Source: Aselliscus stoliczkanus | Lineage: Eukaryota; Chordata; Mammalia; Chiroptera; Hipposideridae | Assembly: GCA_033961575.1 (NCBI GenBank) | Contig: CM066735.1 | Location: 92,077,449 to 92,141,448, forward strand | Reading direction: 5' to 3' | Length of the DNA stretch: 64,000 nucleotides | Shown here: piece by piece, positions 1 through 12,400 of the stretch | How positions within the stretch are numbered: position 1 is the first letter of the stretch | Layout: the number at the start of each line of letters is the position of its first letter | Notes under the pieces: generated by a model | The model's input: only the letters and a program-made list of their open reading frames with translations | Told to the model about the DNA's origin: nothing | Database searches by the model: none | Translations under genes and position numbers: made by a program

Positions 1-2905
1 ATGCTCACTTACTGAGGCTAAGACCTTGTCTCCCCAAACCTTGTATCCTTCAACATTGGGGTAAAAAAAGAGTTCCTGAAATCCCCCTTTTCCTACCACT
101 GAACACTCACAGACTTGCCACTGGTCCCTCTACATGAGGACCAATCTTATCATGTCGTTATCCTTGCTTATTCAAGTTGCTTCAAGAATCTTTAGGCTCA
201 TAGGCAACCCTCATCTTCTCCACTATAATGCCCCGAAGATTCTGAGCCCCTAATCTGTTCTCATCCTCCATGCTTCCTCATGTCTTGAAAGCCTTCACAG
301 TGCCCTCTGGATTTCATGGTCGACTATCAGTAACATCTCATATCTTTTTGCCTGTTTATTAAATGCACTTTTTACCATTTTGTTTTCATGGAAACCTGGT
401 AGACTCCTGAGTGTGCTGCATCTACTATAGGCTTCTCAAGTAATGTTTTTTTTCTCCTAATACACACTTACTTCTAGGCCTGAGGGGTTAGATAGGTGTT
501 TTTTTTGCCCATTGCTGTTTTCAGACAGTTGCCCCCACCCCTACCTCTCAACCTCCCATCCACCCCCACTTCCTCTTTCTCTTCCACTTTGAATCTATGA
601 TCATCAAACCATATCACCCACTAACTCTCATTCACTGAGTTTAGATCATGGGGTGATTTCCCAAACTTCTTTATGATTTTAGAATCTGATCCACTATCAT
701 CCTCTCTAATGTGATTCTTATGTCTGAGTGATTAAAAAATATATATGTGTATAACAGTTGATTATTTCAACTTCCTGATATTTTAGTACTTTGACTTTAT
801 CTCTTCCAAACATTTTACTTTCCGTTCTACATCAGACACTTGTCATACTCTAGACCTTGTCTTTACTGATTACTGTAAATACATTGTGCTCTTAATTTCA
901 TGCATCTCACTATTACTACCATCTCAAAAAATTTCCATTCACCCCCTCTAGTAGCCCAACTCCAAAGGGTTTTTAAACCCCACTGCCCAGACACACAATC
1001 CCATGTCTTGAGCATGTTATCATTTTACTTTCCTTCAATCCCTTGATGTCTTCTCTCTCTTCCTTATCAAGGTAAAATTGTACATTCAATTATTTTAATC
1101 ACTTCCTTGCATTCATCCTAATCTCTTTTGCCTCTATCTTGCTTCCTCATACTCAGTTGGAAAAAAAAAATACAACCCTGCTTAATTCCATTGTTTTGAT
1201 TACTCCAAACTTATACCCATGCAGCTGAACATGGCTAGAGATGCACAATCACATTGGCTAGTCTCATTATGAATTCATAATTGGGTATCTCCAGTGGGCC
1301 TTTCATGCCATTAGGCAATCCTAAATTCCTTATCCATTTATTCTCCTACTTGCCTAGATGATTATTTTACATTTTCCTTCTCCTTAAAGCTCCCAAATCT
1401 CCCCCTCCCCACCCCACTTTTAGTTTAAGCTGATGACCTTGCTTTTGGCTTTACTGAAAAAAAAAAAAATGAAAGCAATTCAAAGAGAACTGCCATACAT
1501 TCTACCACTACCTTTACCCACTTACCAACATCTGAACTCACTCTATGCTCCCTTTGCCTCGCTAAAGCTCTTCTCTCCACTTGGGCACTAGATTACATAT
1601 CTTCTTGCTCCAGCATTACTTCAGCAATTCCTCCTTCTCTTCCCTCTATCAGTTATTGTTCCCATTTGTTATTTCTCAGTTCTAAGAATTCTCTTCTTGA
1701 TGATACCTACACCAACATTTTGTGCCCCATTTCTTTGCTCTTATTTGGGGCAAATTTTCTCTAATATTGTTTGAGCTGGTTGTCCCAATTCCTTTTCTTA
1801 CATTCCCTGTAACAACTCTAGTCAGGTTTTCAGCTTCATGATGTCATTGAAACCACTCATCAAGATAAACATTACTTCCACATGGCTATATCTGATGGTC
1901 AATTCTCAGCCTCCATTTTACTTGATCTAATAGTATCATTTGGCCTCTTTCTAACACTTTGTTCATTTGACTTTCCAGGATTCTATACTCTCTCTCTAGA
2001 TGCATTTCTGGCCTGTCAAAAACTTAACTTCTGATCTCCCCACCACCATCCCAAACCTCTTCCATCTCCTGCCTTATCACAGCTGATGGCAGCAACTCCA
2101 ACTGCTCAGTGTCTCAGGCCAAAAACCCTAGCATGACTCCTCTCTTTTTTTCATAATCACATGCAATCCATCAGCAAATACTGTTCACTTTACCTTCAAA
2201 ATAAATGCAGAATCTGACAATTCTCACTACCACCATTTCTCACTTCTAGTACGCTGGTCTAAGTCACTTTCTCTCACTTAGATGCAGCCAAAGTTATCCT
2301 CTTGAAATGTAAATAATATCAAGTCACTCTTCTGTTCAAAACCAGTCAATGGCTTTTCCTTTCATTCAATGTATGAATTGAAATCCTTTTGATGACCCAC
2401 ATTATAGTTTTGATCTTACCTCCTCGTCTTTGTCCCAAATCATTTGCTCTGCTACAGCCATATTGATTTTCAGTTGCCTTATACATGCCATGTGCCCTTT
2501 GCCTTATTGTTTTTTTAACTGGTTGTTTTCTCTGCATAAATGCCTCTTTCCTAGAAATTTGCATGGCTCATTTCCCTCATCTCCTCCAAGTCTCTGCTCA
2601 AATGCGACCTTCTCAAAGAACACCTAGTCAATCTATTTAAAATTTCACTCCTCACTCCTAATTCTTTGTCCCACTCCATTTTTCATTTTTTTCATAGGAT
2701 TTGTCATCTCCTATAATTATATGTAATTTACTTATGTATTATATTTAATATATACATTTCCCCCTGCTATAATCTAAATTCTACAAGGGCAGGCAGGAAT
2801 CTTTGTCTATCTTGATCATTGATATATTGCAAGGGCCTAAAGCCCTTGTTCCTGGTACACAGTAGGTGCTCAGTAAATATTTGTTGAATAAATGAATGAA
2901 TCTTG
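1..2905 (+). mobile_element. Long L2 LINE copy with decayed reverse transcriptase
   Basis: Old L2 (CR1/L2 clade) LINE in sense orientation. The segment around 1380-2310 follows the pattern of the L2 reverse transcriptase gene. The segment 2310-2905 follows the L2 3' region and ends in the usual string: ctacaagggcaggcagg (2784-2800), the GTAGGTGCTCAGTAAATA type sequence, then a short (TGAA)n tail near 2890-2900. The ORF is dead. In the motif A stretch (leu-asp-leu...phe, 1921-1944) the codon that should give the catalytic Asp is GGC (Gly, 1942-1944), and the segment that should carry the YxDD motif is missing near 1990-2030. Frameshifts are frequent. The 5' limit is uncertain; the endonuclease part may begin before the window. 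The RT and 3' end are well supported; positions 1-500 are weakly supported. Confidence 0.7.
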
Positions 2906-3850
2906 GTTTCCAGATGTATTCTTACTTGTTTAGGTGCCCCTCCTTATTCTAATCAGCCGAGGTCAGGGGAATGAAGTCACATGTAAGTAAATAGTACTAC
3001 TGCCCTCAGAGATGAACTAGGGTAGGCTCTCTAAAAACATAATTTTTCTCTAAGAAAGTAGAATGGGGATAGAAAGGAAATAATGAGCATGTCTATAAAG
3101 GTGTGGTCATAATGTATTGAATAACCAGTAGGCTGGTTATTCAACCACGGGCTTGGGGCAAAGACTGGATTAGACATTAGACTGGCTAAGACTGAGATTC
3201 CTTTCATATTTAACATTCTAAGACACTTGTCTCAGGAGTGACAATTTCTTGTATGAAATTTCTAATTTCTAAATTTCTAAAATTCTCCTCTTGTTTCGTA
3301 TCCACATAATAGATTTATTCTCAATTTTGGAGACTTAGAAGTTAATAAATTTATCAGAAAACATGCAAAGAGATAGGTAATATACAAAATTGCAGAATCA
3401 GGGATTCAAGGACATCCCAGTGGACTCCAATAATGTACCAAAGCAAATAAGATAAAACTTAACAAGGATCAATTTAAGGCCCTGCATTTGTGGGGAAAAC
3501 AAAAATCAATTGTACAAATACAGAATAAGGGAAATCAGGCCTGACAGCAAATTATGTGAAAAAGACTTGAAAGTTTTAGTTGATTATAAGATCAATATGA
3601 GTCAACCGTGTGATGTTCCTTCTACAAACTGAACCAAAGAGTCTCAAATGCAATCCTGGGCCTTGTTTGTAGAAATATAGTCCTAGATGTATAGTAAGGA
3701 ACATAATAGTCACAGGGTACATTGCACCATGAAGAGGATATGTGAAGTATTTTGGTTTTCTTTCTAGTATTTTATTTAATTGAGATTATCACATATTAAG
3801 AGAAGCATTGATAAATGGACAAAATCTTGAGGATACCAGAAACCATTTTT
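2906..3850. other. Unique sequence, nothing recognised
   Basis: AT-rich sequence with no recognisable repeat or gene. Only small local repetition is visible, for example several aatttct(a) units near 3243-3282. The short open frames here lack any family resemblance. Confidence 0.6.
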
Positions 3851-3985
3851 CAAACTATATGTATTAAATGCTGACAGTATTCCAGGCCTTGTCCTCAGTG
3901 CTGGGGATATATTAATGAACAAACTCACCAAAATCCATGGCACCTGGAGTTATCAAAGGAAGTGGGGATAATTTACTTTAAAACA
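3850..3985 (-). mobile_element. L2 3'-end fragment
   Basis: Read on the minus strand this matches the terminal part of L2: a worn form of 'aataaatgttt', then a piece equivalent to 'gcctggcacatagtagg', then 'tatccccagcac' (plus strand gtgctggggatata, near 3899-3912). Heavily diverged, so an ancient copy. Confidence 0.5.
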
Positions 3986-4362
3986 CCCTCATATGTATTA
4001 TTTGTAGATTTATATTTTATATACTCTATAATAAAACAGATGTTTGGTTATTGTACAAATTTTGAGAAGTAGAGGAAACTAGAAAGAAGTGAATAAAAGT
4101 TTGCCCATAATTCCCCAATTTGTAAGTAACCATAATTTTGCATACTGCTTTTACTCTATGCAGTTTTTCAGGAACCCAGAAAAAATATGGAGATGTGTAT
4201 GAGTGGTTTGTGTGGGCCAGATATGAAGCCAGGTTCATCACTGTCGTCCATAGTGCGCTAGTCAGAACTCAGTTACATGGCCCCCAGTACTCTAAAGGAC
4301 ATTGGAAAGTGTGGCCCAGCTTTGTATCATAAGAAAAGAAAATGGTATTTTCTACTATAATA

Positions 4363-4900
4363 ACCATATCTGACAGTTAAGTTTGTGAACTTTTTTGATA
4401 TCAGAGAGATTATTCATTATGAATTTGTACCAACTGGACAAACTATTTGTAAGTGCTGAAAAAGCTGTGTGAAACAGTTAGACCACCTGAACTTTTCACC
4501 AACAATTCATGGCTCTTGTACGACAACAATGCACCAGCTCAAATGGCACTGTCTGTGAGGGAATTTTTAGCCAGCAAACAAATAACTGTATTGGAACACA
4601 CTCCCTACTCACATGATCTGGCACCCAATGACTTCTTTCTTTACCCGAAGATAAAGGAAATATTGAAAGGAAGACATTTTAATGACATTCAGGACATCAA
4701 GGGTAATACGATGACAGCTCTGATAGCCATTCCAGAAAGAGTTCCAAAATTACTTTGAGGGGTGGACTAGGTGCTGGCATTGGTGTATAGCTTCCCAAGG
4801 GGAGTACTTCGAAGGTGACCATAGTGATATTTAGCATTGAGGTAAGTAGCACTTTTTCTATCATTAGTTTGCGAACTTTATTTTCAGACTTCATATGACC
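4363..4900 (+). mobile_element. Internally deleted mariner (Tc1/mariner) element
   Basis: About 540-bp mariner derivative. The left terminal inverted repeat (TIR, about 4363-4391) reads ...tctgacagttaagtttgtg. The right end (about 4867-4897), reverse-complemented, gives ...gtctgaaaataaagttcg. Between them is the 3' half of a transposase gene; the 5' half, with the DNA-binding domain and first catalytic Asp, is gone. Autonomous relatives are about 1.3 kb long. The TIR and coding pattern resemble a mariner lineage that I recall from several mammals, including cattle. Many substitutions indicate an old insertion. Confidence 0.85.
4453..4758 (+). pseudogene. Mariner transposase remnant, 101-codon open frame
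   Basis: C-terminal part of a mariner DD34D transposase, 101 residues against about 340-350 in an intact protein. It keeps the block ALSVREFLASKQITVLEH, the third-Asp motif DLAPNDFF, and the following KIKEILKGRHF segment. The second catalytic position appears lost: the family motif HHDNAPAH reads YDNNAPAQ here. Aligning on APA and counting 34 residues back from the final Asp puts Asn where the metal-binding Asp should be. Together with the missing N-terminal half this cannot be an active transposase. The coding signal runs a little upstream of this Met (from about 4405) and past the stop out of frame (to about 4830). The open frame is a relic, not a gene. Confidence 0.85.
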
Positions 4901-7738
4901 ATTTGTTCAGTCCCAGGCGCTCTAGTTGGTTTTGTTTTGGTCATGATGCAGTCTATATACTATTAGAAGTATCATTCTTTAATTAAAATTATTTTGGGAT
5001 CAGAACTAGTTTTGTTTACATCTCTCTTTTTTATAGTTGCCGTGCTTTCTTTATATCTTTTGCACTGAATCTTGTTTGGCCTATTTTTTGACTCCTGGCT
5101 TAACTCAGCACTTAATTTCCTTCACATGATCCTGGTTTTGATATTTCATTTTTTTTTAAACTGTATTTAACTGGAATGTGGCACTGCTGTGTGGGCATTT
5201 GCAATTGCTTTGATTTCAGAGGAGAAAGGTAGAAATATGCCCTTCCCTAAAAATAGCTCAAATGTCTGCCTTTTCCATCCCATTCATCATGTTTCTCTGC
5301 TTCTTTAATTGTTCTGTAAAAGTGCAAGGCTTCTCTCACAAACATTTCCAACTCATTACATTCAAAAAGCAACTTTATCCTCTGCTACACCTCTGTTTTC
5401 ATCATGAGCGTTCCATGTACTGATCTCTGGTCCTTTTTAGTGTCTCTGAGACAGGCTGTTTAACTATACCCCTTCAGGCTTCATAAAGGGGATGATGACA
5501 TCTCCATGCTGAATTTGGTGCCTTTAAAACTTCATGACACTTTGGGGATTTCCCAAAGGTTACAAAATATCATTTCATGGAAAGTAACCAAAGCGCCTCA
5601 ACTCCCAGATAAAGTTTTTAAAAATTCTGTCTTTTAAAGTTTTTAAAAATGATAGATATAAGACACCTTTCTTGCTTCCAAAATAGTTCGGTAGGTTAAT
5701 AACCAAAGTAGTGATAATTGGGTATTTGGCAGTGTATATCTGTGTGATATTCTATATACCTGCATTTGTGTTCATTTTAACCTATATACCAGAGATAGTT
5801 GCAGCCTTACACCCTCCGGGAGTGGTTATCCAGCATTTAATCAAGAGCCCACACTCCAGGGATGGCTACTTTGAATATTTTACCTATGTTGATTTCTAAT
5901 CAATACTACAGGCTTTGTTAATGAGTATATTATAGGTGAGAAATGAATTTTCAATGGTGAAATTAGTGGTCAAGACATAGAGATTGTCTAGACAACATCC
6001 CCCACCTTGCATGAACAGGGCAAGGCTGAAATTCAGCTAGAATATCATGTTATGCCTGCACTAGTTGTTTATTGTTAGTGGCCATTCTTATTGGGTAATA
6101 TGTGCTATTTTTGATATTAAATATTTTGAGCATTGCCTTGTGGAACAAGATATAAGGATGAGAGAGCCCAGCAGTCTGTACCCTTAGGAATGGTAGCAGG
6201 ATGCTCCATTTGGCTACAGGGTTGTACAGTGCTCAGTCAACACAACTGTGTGCAGCAATCCTGAGGAAAGCCCTGGGTGTGGTGCCTGGGCAGGCCTATC
6301 TTCATTCACTAATTGGAAGGATTCTTGGTTGTTTGAATCTTGGGGATTAATTGAGTCCTGGTGTTTAAATTTTGGCACATTTGGCTTGGGTAATAAGCCT
6401 TTCCTGCAAGGCACTATCAAATCTAAAAATGCAGAGAGCTGGGATTTAATCAAATTTAAAAAACACAGAATTGTCTTGCGATTGCATGCTAATTATGTGG
6501 CAGGATTCTGTCAAACGTTTGCCTTCTTTGGTTGTACAGAGATCTGGAACTAACTCCTGCTTCAAACAAGCATAGCTTAATCTGCAATCTATGGACCCTT
6601 TGCATAGGTAGATTTCCAGGTCTTGGATATAAAAATGAACTACATATTTATCTCCACTAATTCTAACTGGAATATAGAATTTCCTTCAGTTATGAGTGTA
6701 GCAACACACCCTTACTAACTTTCCTTTGTCACTATATAAATCATATTTGTTTTCATGACACATTACTAATGTTGCAATTATCTTGACATGTCATTTGATC
6801 TCATCATTACTTTGAAATTATAGTAGTAGTAGACGCACTAGGAGGTCTATTTTTAATTTATTGCTAGAGAATTCTATGTATTTTTATGTCACTTATATTT
6901 AGAAATATTTCAATAACTGTATTTCAATGTATTTACTTTCTTGTTAATCCCTATGCATTTTATTTTATGCATTTAAAATGTTATTCTGAGAAGACACAAA
7001 AATGATCAAGAATATGTTTTTTGGAGGCAATTGATATTTACAAAAAACAAAAACAAAACCCTGCTAGTTATGCATGACTAAATTGACTTAGGTTAGTTCC
7101 CAGACAGGTGGTATAAGAGTAAGACTGATGGAAAAAATGTGGTCATGAATTAGAGCCATTATTCTTTACCCAGGTTAGATGATCCTAAGCTGCATAAGAA
7201 CTGTGGAGAAGTTCTAAAGTCAGCGGTAGCCTCTCTGGAGGCAGGACATACCTGTGTGTCTGCGAAGTTGGGCAAGACCTGTCCTATTGTTAGAGAGGAA
7301 GAGGATGACATTTATCAGTTTTTTTCTCTTGCCATGCAATCTTGTTTCCACATCCCCTTTTGATATTTTTTTCATGATAGTTTTAAACACTGTTATGTAA
7401 GTATATTAATTTAGAAATTATTGAGGTGATATCACTTTTGAAAAATGTGCTTAGAGGGAGCAAGTATAGTCTACTTGTCAGTCTACTCTCTCTCTAGTCT
7501 ACTTCCGGTCTGGACATTCTGGGAAATAAACAAAGAACATGGGACTACAGAAAATGGCTTTCAAGATGTGTCCTACTTTAGAGAATGGTTTTTCATTTGC
7601 TTAAAAAACTAATTCATCTTGATGAACACTTTTATAGTAGCCATCACCATATAAACTAGGTAAGAAGTTAGGTATTTGGAGATAATAGTAAAAGCTGAAA
7701 GAAAATTATGTTTCTTTATTTTACAATTATATATAGAC
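4901..7738. other. Unique sequence, no gene or clear repeat
   Basis: About 2.8 kb without a recognisable element. It contains a 15-bp direct duplication (aaagtttttaaaaat at about 5611 and 5637). A 101-codon open frame (6248-6553) has biased, low-complexity composition, no domain and no splice or start context, so I do not call it a gene. Very old, unrecognisable repeats may be present. Confidence 0.5.
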
Positions 7739-7810
7739 CAGTGGCTTTCAAGACTGTTTTGAGAAACTTTTCACCTACAGTCAGGAATACATTTTACATC
7801 CTGACCTAGT

Positions 7811-7851
<41 letters not shown>

Positions 7852-8016
7852 TGGAACAAAAGCTTAAAGAATACCCTTACTACATTTCCATTCCATTCCA
7901 TCCCATTTTATCCCATTCCATTGTTTTTTAATTTAAGAAAAAATCCTGGCCTTAATCCACTAAATTGTTATTACAATTCACTAATATGTCAGAATCTGAA
8001 GTTTGAGAAAATACTG
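7739..8016. mobile_element. hAT-type non-autonomous DNA transposon with internal (AC)n
   Basis: Starts cagtggctttcaaga (7739) and ends gtttgagaaaatactg (8016). Reverse-complemented, the end gives cagtattttctcaaac, so the two ends form the CAGTG..TTTCAAAC type TIR of hAT-Charlie elements. The body mentions 'catcctgacctagtgtacacac' and '...actggcc...aatccactaaattg', a pattern I recall from a MER-class mammalian hAT. No clear 8-bp TSD remains. The internal (AC)18 tract has expanded from a short CA-rich stretch of the element. Confidence 0.6.
7813..7849. repeat. (AC)n microsatellite
   Basis: About 18 uninterrupted AC units inside the hAT copy; likely length-variable. Confidence 0.95.
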
Positions 8017-8139
8017 GCCTAGGTGAGCTTGGTGTTTTTGATTTCTAACACAGTTTGGAAATGACACATTACATTTTTTCCTACCCATTCCATAGAGTTT
8101 ATCATTATGAAATAAAATTGAGAGAGGAGATTAGTTAAA

Positions 8140-8420
8140 GGACCTAATATTAAGCACTTACTATGTGCTAATAACATTACAATATATTTTACTCTTCTGA
8201 ACAATCTTGAGGAGTACAAAAATTTAAACTTCATAGTGGCTGAAATTTTTATATTTTTCACTCTGTATCCCTAGCACCTAAAAGAATGACTGCTACATAT
8301 TAGGTGCTCTATAACTGTGAATCTTATTATCTCAATTTTACAGACAAGAAAACTGAAGCTCAGAGGGATTTGTGAGTTGCTCAGTGTCTCATGGGTTATA
8401 AATATCTGTCCAATTCCCCA
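8140..8420 (-). mobile_element. MIR SINE, probably interrupted by an L2 end
   Basis: 8143-8222 and 8320-8400 resemble two halves of one MIR on the minus strand. The first has 'aagcacttactatgtgct'; the second has 'attttacagacaagaaaactgaagctcagag'. Between them, about 8255-8319, 'tatccctagcacc...attaggtgctctataa' looks like the terminal piece of an L2 in plus orientation. All parts are strongly diverged. Confidence 0.5.
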
Positions 8421-10936
8421 GCTATGGGGTGTGTGAGAAGAGGTGACAGTCAGAGAACCTGTTCATTTGGCCTCATGTGTATGGGCTGGTATTGTATGCT
8501 AGCAAGTTTGGTGTGGGAGTTTAACACCCTGTTTTAAATAAGATCTGGTCCTGAAGGGTAGGGCTACATTTTTATAGTCTTGATGATTCATTCACGCTGA
8601 GGTTGTCAGGACCAAGGGCATATGAATATTTTGGTCATAAATCATACGTTTTGGCTAGAAATTTTTCCTTATCACACCCAAAACAAATACAACTTGCCAC
8701 TCAGCCAACTGCGTTTGGCTGTTAACAATATGCTGACTTTGTTGGAGCTGTAGATGCCATTGGGTAATCACAATCTGAATCATCCAAGAGTTAAGTGTGT
8801 CCACTTGAAGGCTGGGCACGCCCTCATGTCTCTTCTACAAGTTCTAACCTGATGTCATGAAGCCCTGTGGTAAGGTCAGAGTTTGTCATTTATGAAGGCA
8901 GAGAACTTCTCTAAATTTAGACCAAAGCTTTCCAAATGAAATCATTCTGGTCAAGAGAAACACTGACTCAAATGAGCAGCGTCTTCTTTCTTCCATCTTT
9001 CAAAAAACTCTAGCAATAGGTTTTCTCTAATAAAGCTGGCACAGCTGTTGTCTGGGGTGGAGCCATTGCCCCATTGTCTAACAATGGGCAGCTCACCCCC
9101 TCAGCATGACCAAGACATTTAACAACTAATCATGGATTTCCAGAAAGGAGACAAAGCTGCTTAGCAACTCCCCAAACAGAATTACCTTCACCCTGTGAAA
9201 AGAATTTGATTAATGGATTCAGAGAGTTTGGTGGTAACCATCGACATCCAAGCACAGAATACATTTGTAGGAATGTGAGGCGGGCAAGTTGTTTCAGGCT
9301 GAGCCTGGGATTGAACCACTGAGGAGGATCCTAGAAGCATAATGATATCTTATGCCTTTAAATGTAGGTTCCCAAGGACTTTTAATTCAGCTGTGGTCAA
9401 TGAGTGGGCAGTAAAGTGGAATGCAAGTTGCAGTGTACAATGTTGGATTGTCTAGGCCGTTATATCCAGAAAGTTTATATTCACTGGTCAATGTATCTCA
9501 TTTTAGTGGTAAGATCTTTGCAAAAAAGTAATTAAAGTCTGATGAATGCAAAATCCATGTAAAAGGAATTGAATCTTCCTAAAGGCACATTTTCATTGAG
9601 TTGTGTTGGACCGTTGATTCATTCTTTTCCATTCCAGGGTTATAGGTGTGTTAGAGGCCAGAGGCTTCAGGTGGACTTGTCCTGTCTTTTCTGACAACAG
9701 TAAGGATCCATCTCTGATTGTGTGTCTGGCTTAGTAAAAAGGCTGCATCAAGAGACACTTAGAATTCACATTGCCTTAGCACCTGAGCCATTTTGTTTTG
9801 GCTGCTTGTTCCAAGCACTGCTTCTGGTATTCCTACACCTTATTATTTTTTGGGGTACAACCTAAATTATTGGGCCACTCTCCAATTTGATGTTCTCTCT
9901 TTTTCTTTTCTTCCATAAACAATCGCAAAGCATTTCATAGCAACCTTCTTGTTTGATTTCCCATAATTGGGGTTTCACCAGTAGGGCCTATTTGGGGATG
10001 GTTTGGGCTTGAAGATGAGTTTCAGAAATCTGTTAGCATTTCCTCCCTCTGACAAGGCTGTAAGCATACTGATAGAGGGAAACTAAACTTTCTTAAACAT
10101 CTACCATGTGTCACATTGTACTGGAGGCTCCAGGTCAATTGACTGAAATCACAAATTGATCAAAAATAAATATTTCCAATCATAGCAGTTTGTCACATAT
10201 TGGTGGTTTTGCGCATTGCGGTGATAGTATTGCCAACTTCAAAGTGGCCTTACATATTTGTATCTATTTATCAGAGATTTTCAGGGGTTTTGAACTATTT
10301 TTATGAACCCTGGGGTGCATATAAGAATGTACAGTATTTCTGTACTCAGTGTTTATGTCTCACATATTTGGAGTTAGTTTATTTATTTTTGGCCAATTAG
10401 GCCAGCTTCACTTGTTTGCATTCTTTCATGAATTTAAGTTTTGTCTCCAGCTCTGAGTTTTCCAGAAGCAAACTCCTTCAAAACGGGTACTTCCAACCAC
10501 TAGTTCATATATTGATAAATTTTGTATGTGTCAGTAGTTTTACAATTTAAAATTATAATTTTGGAGAGATGTTCCTCCATTTTCTCTGTTATTTTGCTTT
10601 TTAAAATTGAAAGTCCATTTTCACCTCTTGATGCCAAATAATGTAGATAAATGTACATATGGATAAATTTTCACTACTTTGCTTGTATATGTCTCTTATA
10701 TGTAACAGCTTTAATAAAGAACGCTTTATAGCAAAAGCAGGTTTGAAAGAATAACAAAAGTTTGGTTGGATATGCCTGAAAACATGAGGTTTTTAATGTT
10801 ATTTTAACACTGGAATGAGAAGGAAAGTGGTAAGAAATATTTATTAATGTATCTATATAATGTATCATAGATTAAGTATTTCAATACTGATAGGCATTGT
10901 TGAACTTTTTATCTTAAGTATGCTGTGTTCGTACAT
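8421..10936. other. Unique block free of recognised repeats
   Basis: About 2.5 kb with no recognised transposon and no coding sequence. The part from about 8560 to 9330 has mixed base composition and few homopolymers and could be conserved non-coding DNA. That is an inference from the absence of repeats only. Confidence 0.45.
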
Positions 10937-11266
10937 TTAGGCTGCTATAACAGAATGCCATAGGCCAGGTGGCTCATAAACCACAGAGATTTATTTCTCA
11001 CAGGTCTGGATGCTAGGAAGTCCAAGATCAAGGTGCTGGCAGATTTGGTGTCTGGTGAGGACCCACTTCCTGGTTCATAAACAGCTGTCTTCTCACTGTG
11101 TCCCCCCATATGGTAGGGACAAGGGAACTCTCTGTAGTCTCTTTTGAGGGCTTCACCCTCACGAGCCAATCATCCCCCAAAGTCCCCACATTAAAATACT
11201 ATCACCTTGGGTGTTAAGATTTAAACATATGAATTTTGGGGGGGTCACAAACATTCAGTCTATAGA
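10937..11266 (-). mobile_element. MLT1 LTR (ERVL-MaLR), MLT1A-like
   Basis: On the minus strand this is an MLT1-type LTR. The plus strand shows the reversed 3' end, 'ggctgctataacagaatgcc', then 'gagatttatttctcacag' (the reversed polyadenylation region). Next come 'gtccaagatcaaggtgctgg', 'ggtgtctggtgaggaccc', and the reversed 5' end 'catatgaattttggggggg'. A solo LTR of an ancient non-coding retrotransposon; no internal sequence adjoins it. Part of the middle (the 'cccattcatgagggc' region) is shortened. Confidence 0.8.
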
Positions 11267-11394
11267 ATACACTAATACTGTCTTTTAAGAGGTATTACTA
11301 ATTTTGTTTGAGCAATCCTTTGTATAGGCAAAGTTGCCATCACCAAATTATCATTGCAAGTTTAAACTTAAACAAACAAACAAACAAAACAACC

Positions 11395-11590
11395 CTGATT
11401 ATCTCTATGCTAGCTGTTTTACATACTTTATCTCACAACTACCAAGTTGTGAGAATTACAGTAGGAATTATTGTGTGCCTTTCCAGGTAAGAAAACTAAG
11501 GTTCAGAGAAGCTAAGTAACTTTTCAAAGATCTCTGACTCAAAACGAGATTTAAAGCAAGAGTGAGACTGAGTTCATCTGAATTCAAACA
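11395..11590 (-). mobile_element. MIR SINE fragment
   Basis: Minus-strand MIR pattern: 'acatactttatctcacaactacc' (reversed 'atgagataatgtatgtaaag'), then 'aagaaaactaaggttcagagaagctaagtaac', then a worn 'gactcaaaacgagatt'. Ancient and diverged. Confidence 0.6.
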
Positions 11591-12034
11591 CTGTTTTTCA
11601 AATCTCTTAAAAAGCATAACAGCCTTCTTCATTTCAGCAGGGCTTCACAAAAATAATTGTCCATGATTCCATTGAAATAGATTGTATGTAGTTGCTACCT
11701 CAATAATTACAGGCTATTTCAGGGGGCCTGTAGGTTGCAGATGCTCTCAGTGTCTCCTTCCTATTCTCTTGGCACTTACTATGCCCAGGCACACCAGCTA
11801 GTGTCTCATTACTGGCATCTGTATATTTTTATAGGCAACAGGTGCTGGAAATTAATGCCCTCCTCCTCCCTCAGCCAACGGCTGGCAGGAGTTGGTGGAT
11901 AAATACACCAGTTCCTTCAGCCCTGGGTAGAATAACTCTGAGATGAATGTTCTATCCTGTCTCTCAGACTTCCCCTGTGGCATTGAAATTCAGTTGCCCA
12001 CAGTGGTAATTTGCATGATAACACATTCTTGATT

Positions 12035-12400
12035 GGCTGCAATAGACCAAACGTTTGTGTGCACCTCCAGTCGCTAATGCATATGTTGAAACCCAGGGCC
12101 CAATGTGCTGCTATTAGGAGGTGGGGCCTTTGGAAGGTGCTTTGGTCATGAGGGTGGGGTCCTTATGAATGGGATTAGTGCACTTACAAAAGTCTTCACA
12201 GAGCTCCTTCACCCTTCTGCCATGTGAGTTACAGCTAGAAGGCATCACCTATGAACCAGAAAGTAGGCCTTCATTAGACCTAATCTGCTAGTGCCTCAAT
12301 CGTGGCCTTCCTAGCCTTCAAAACTATCAGAAATAAATATTTGTTGTTTGTAAACCACCCAGGGTATGGTATTTTGTTGGAACAGCCTGAACAGAATGAC
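12035..12400 (+). mobile_element. MLT1 LTR (ERVL-MaLR)
   Basis: Sense MLT1 LTR. It contains 'catatgttgaaacccaggg', 'ggaggtggggcctttggaa', 'catgagggtggggtcctta', 'gggattagtgcacttac', 'ctgccatgtgag', the polyadenylation region 'agaaataaatatttgttgtttg' and the end 'ccacccagggtatggtattttgtt'. About 365 bp, near full length. No internal retroviral sequence is attached. Confidence 0.8.

Noticed and set aside
6248..6553. 101-codon open frame
   Set aside because: No domain, Trp/Ser-rich odd composition, no exon context; length expected by chance in 64 kb.
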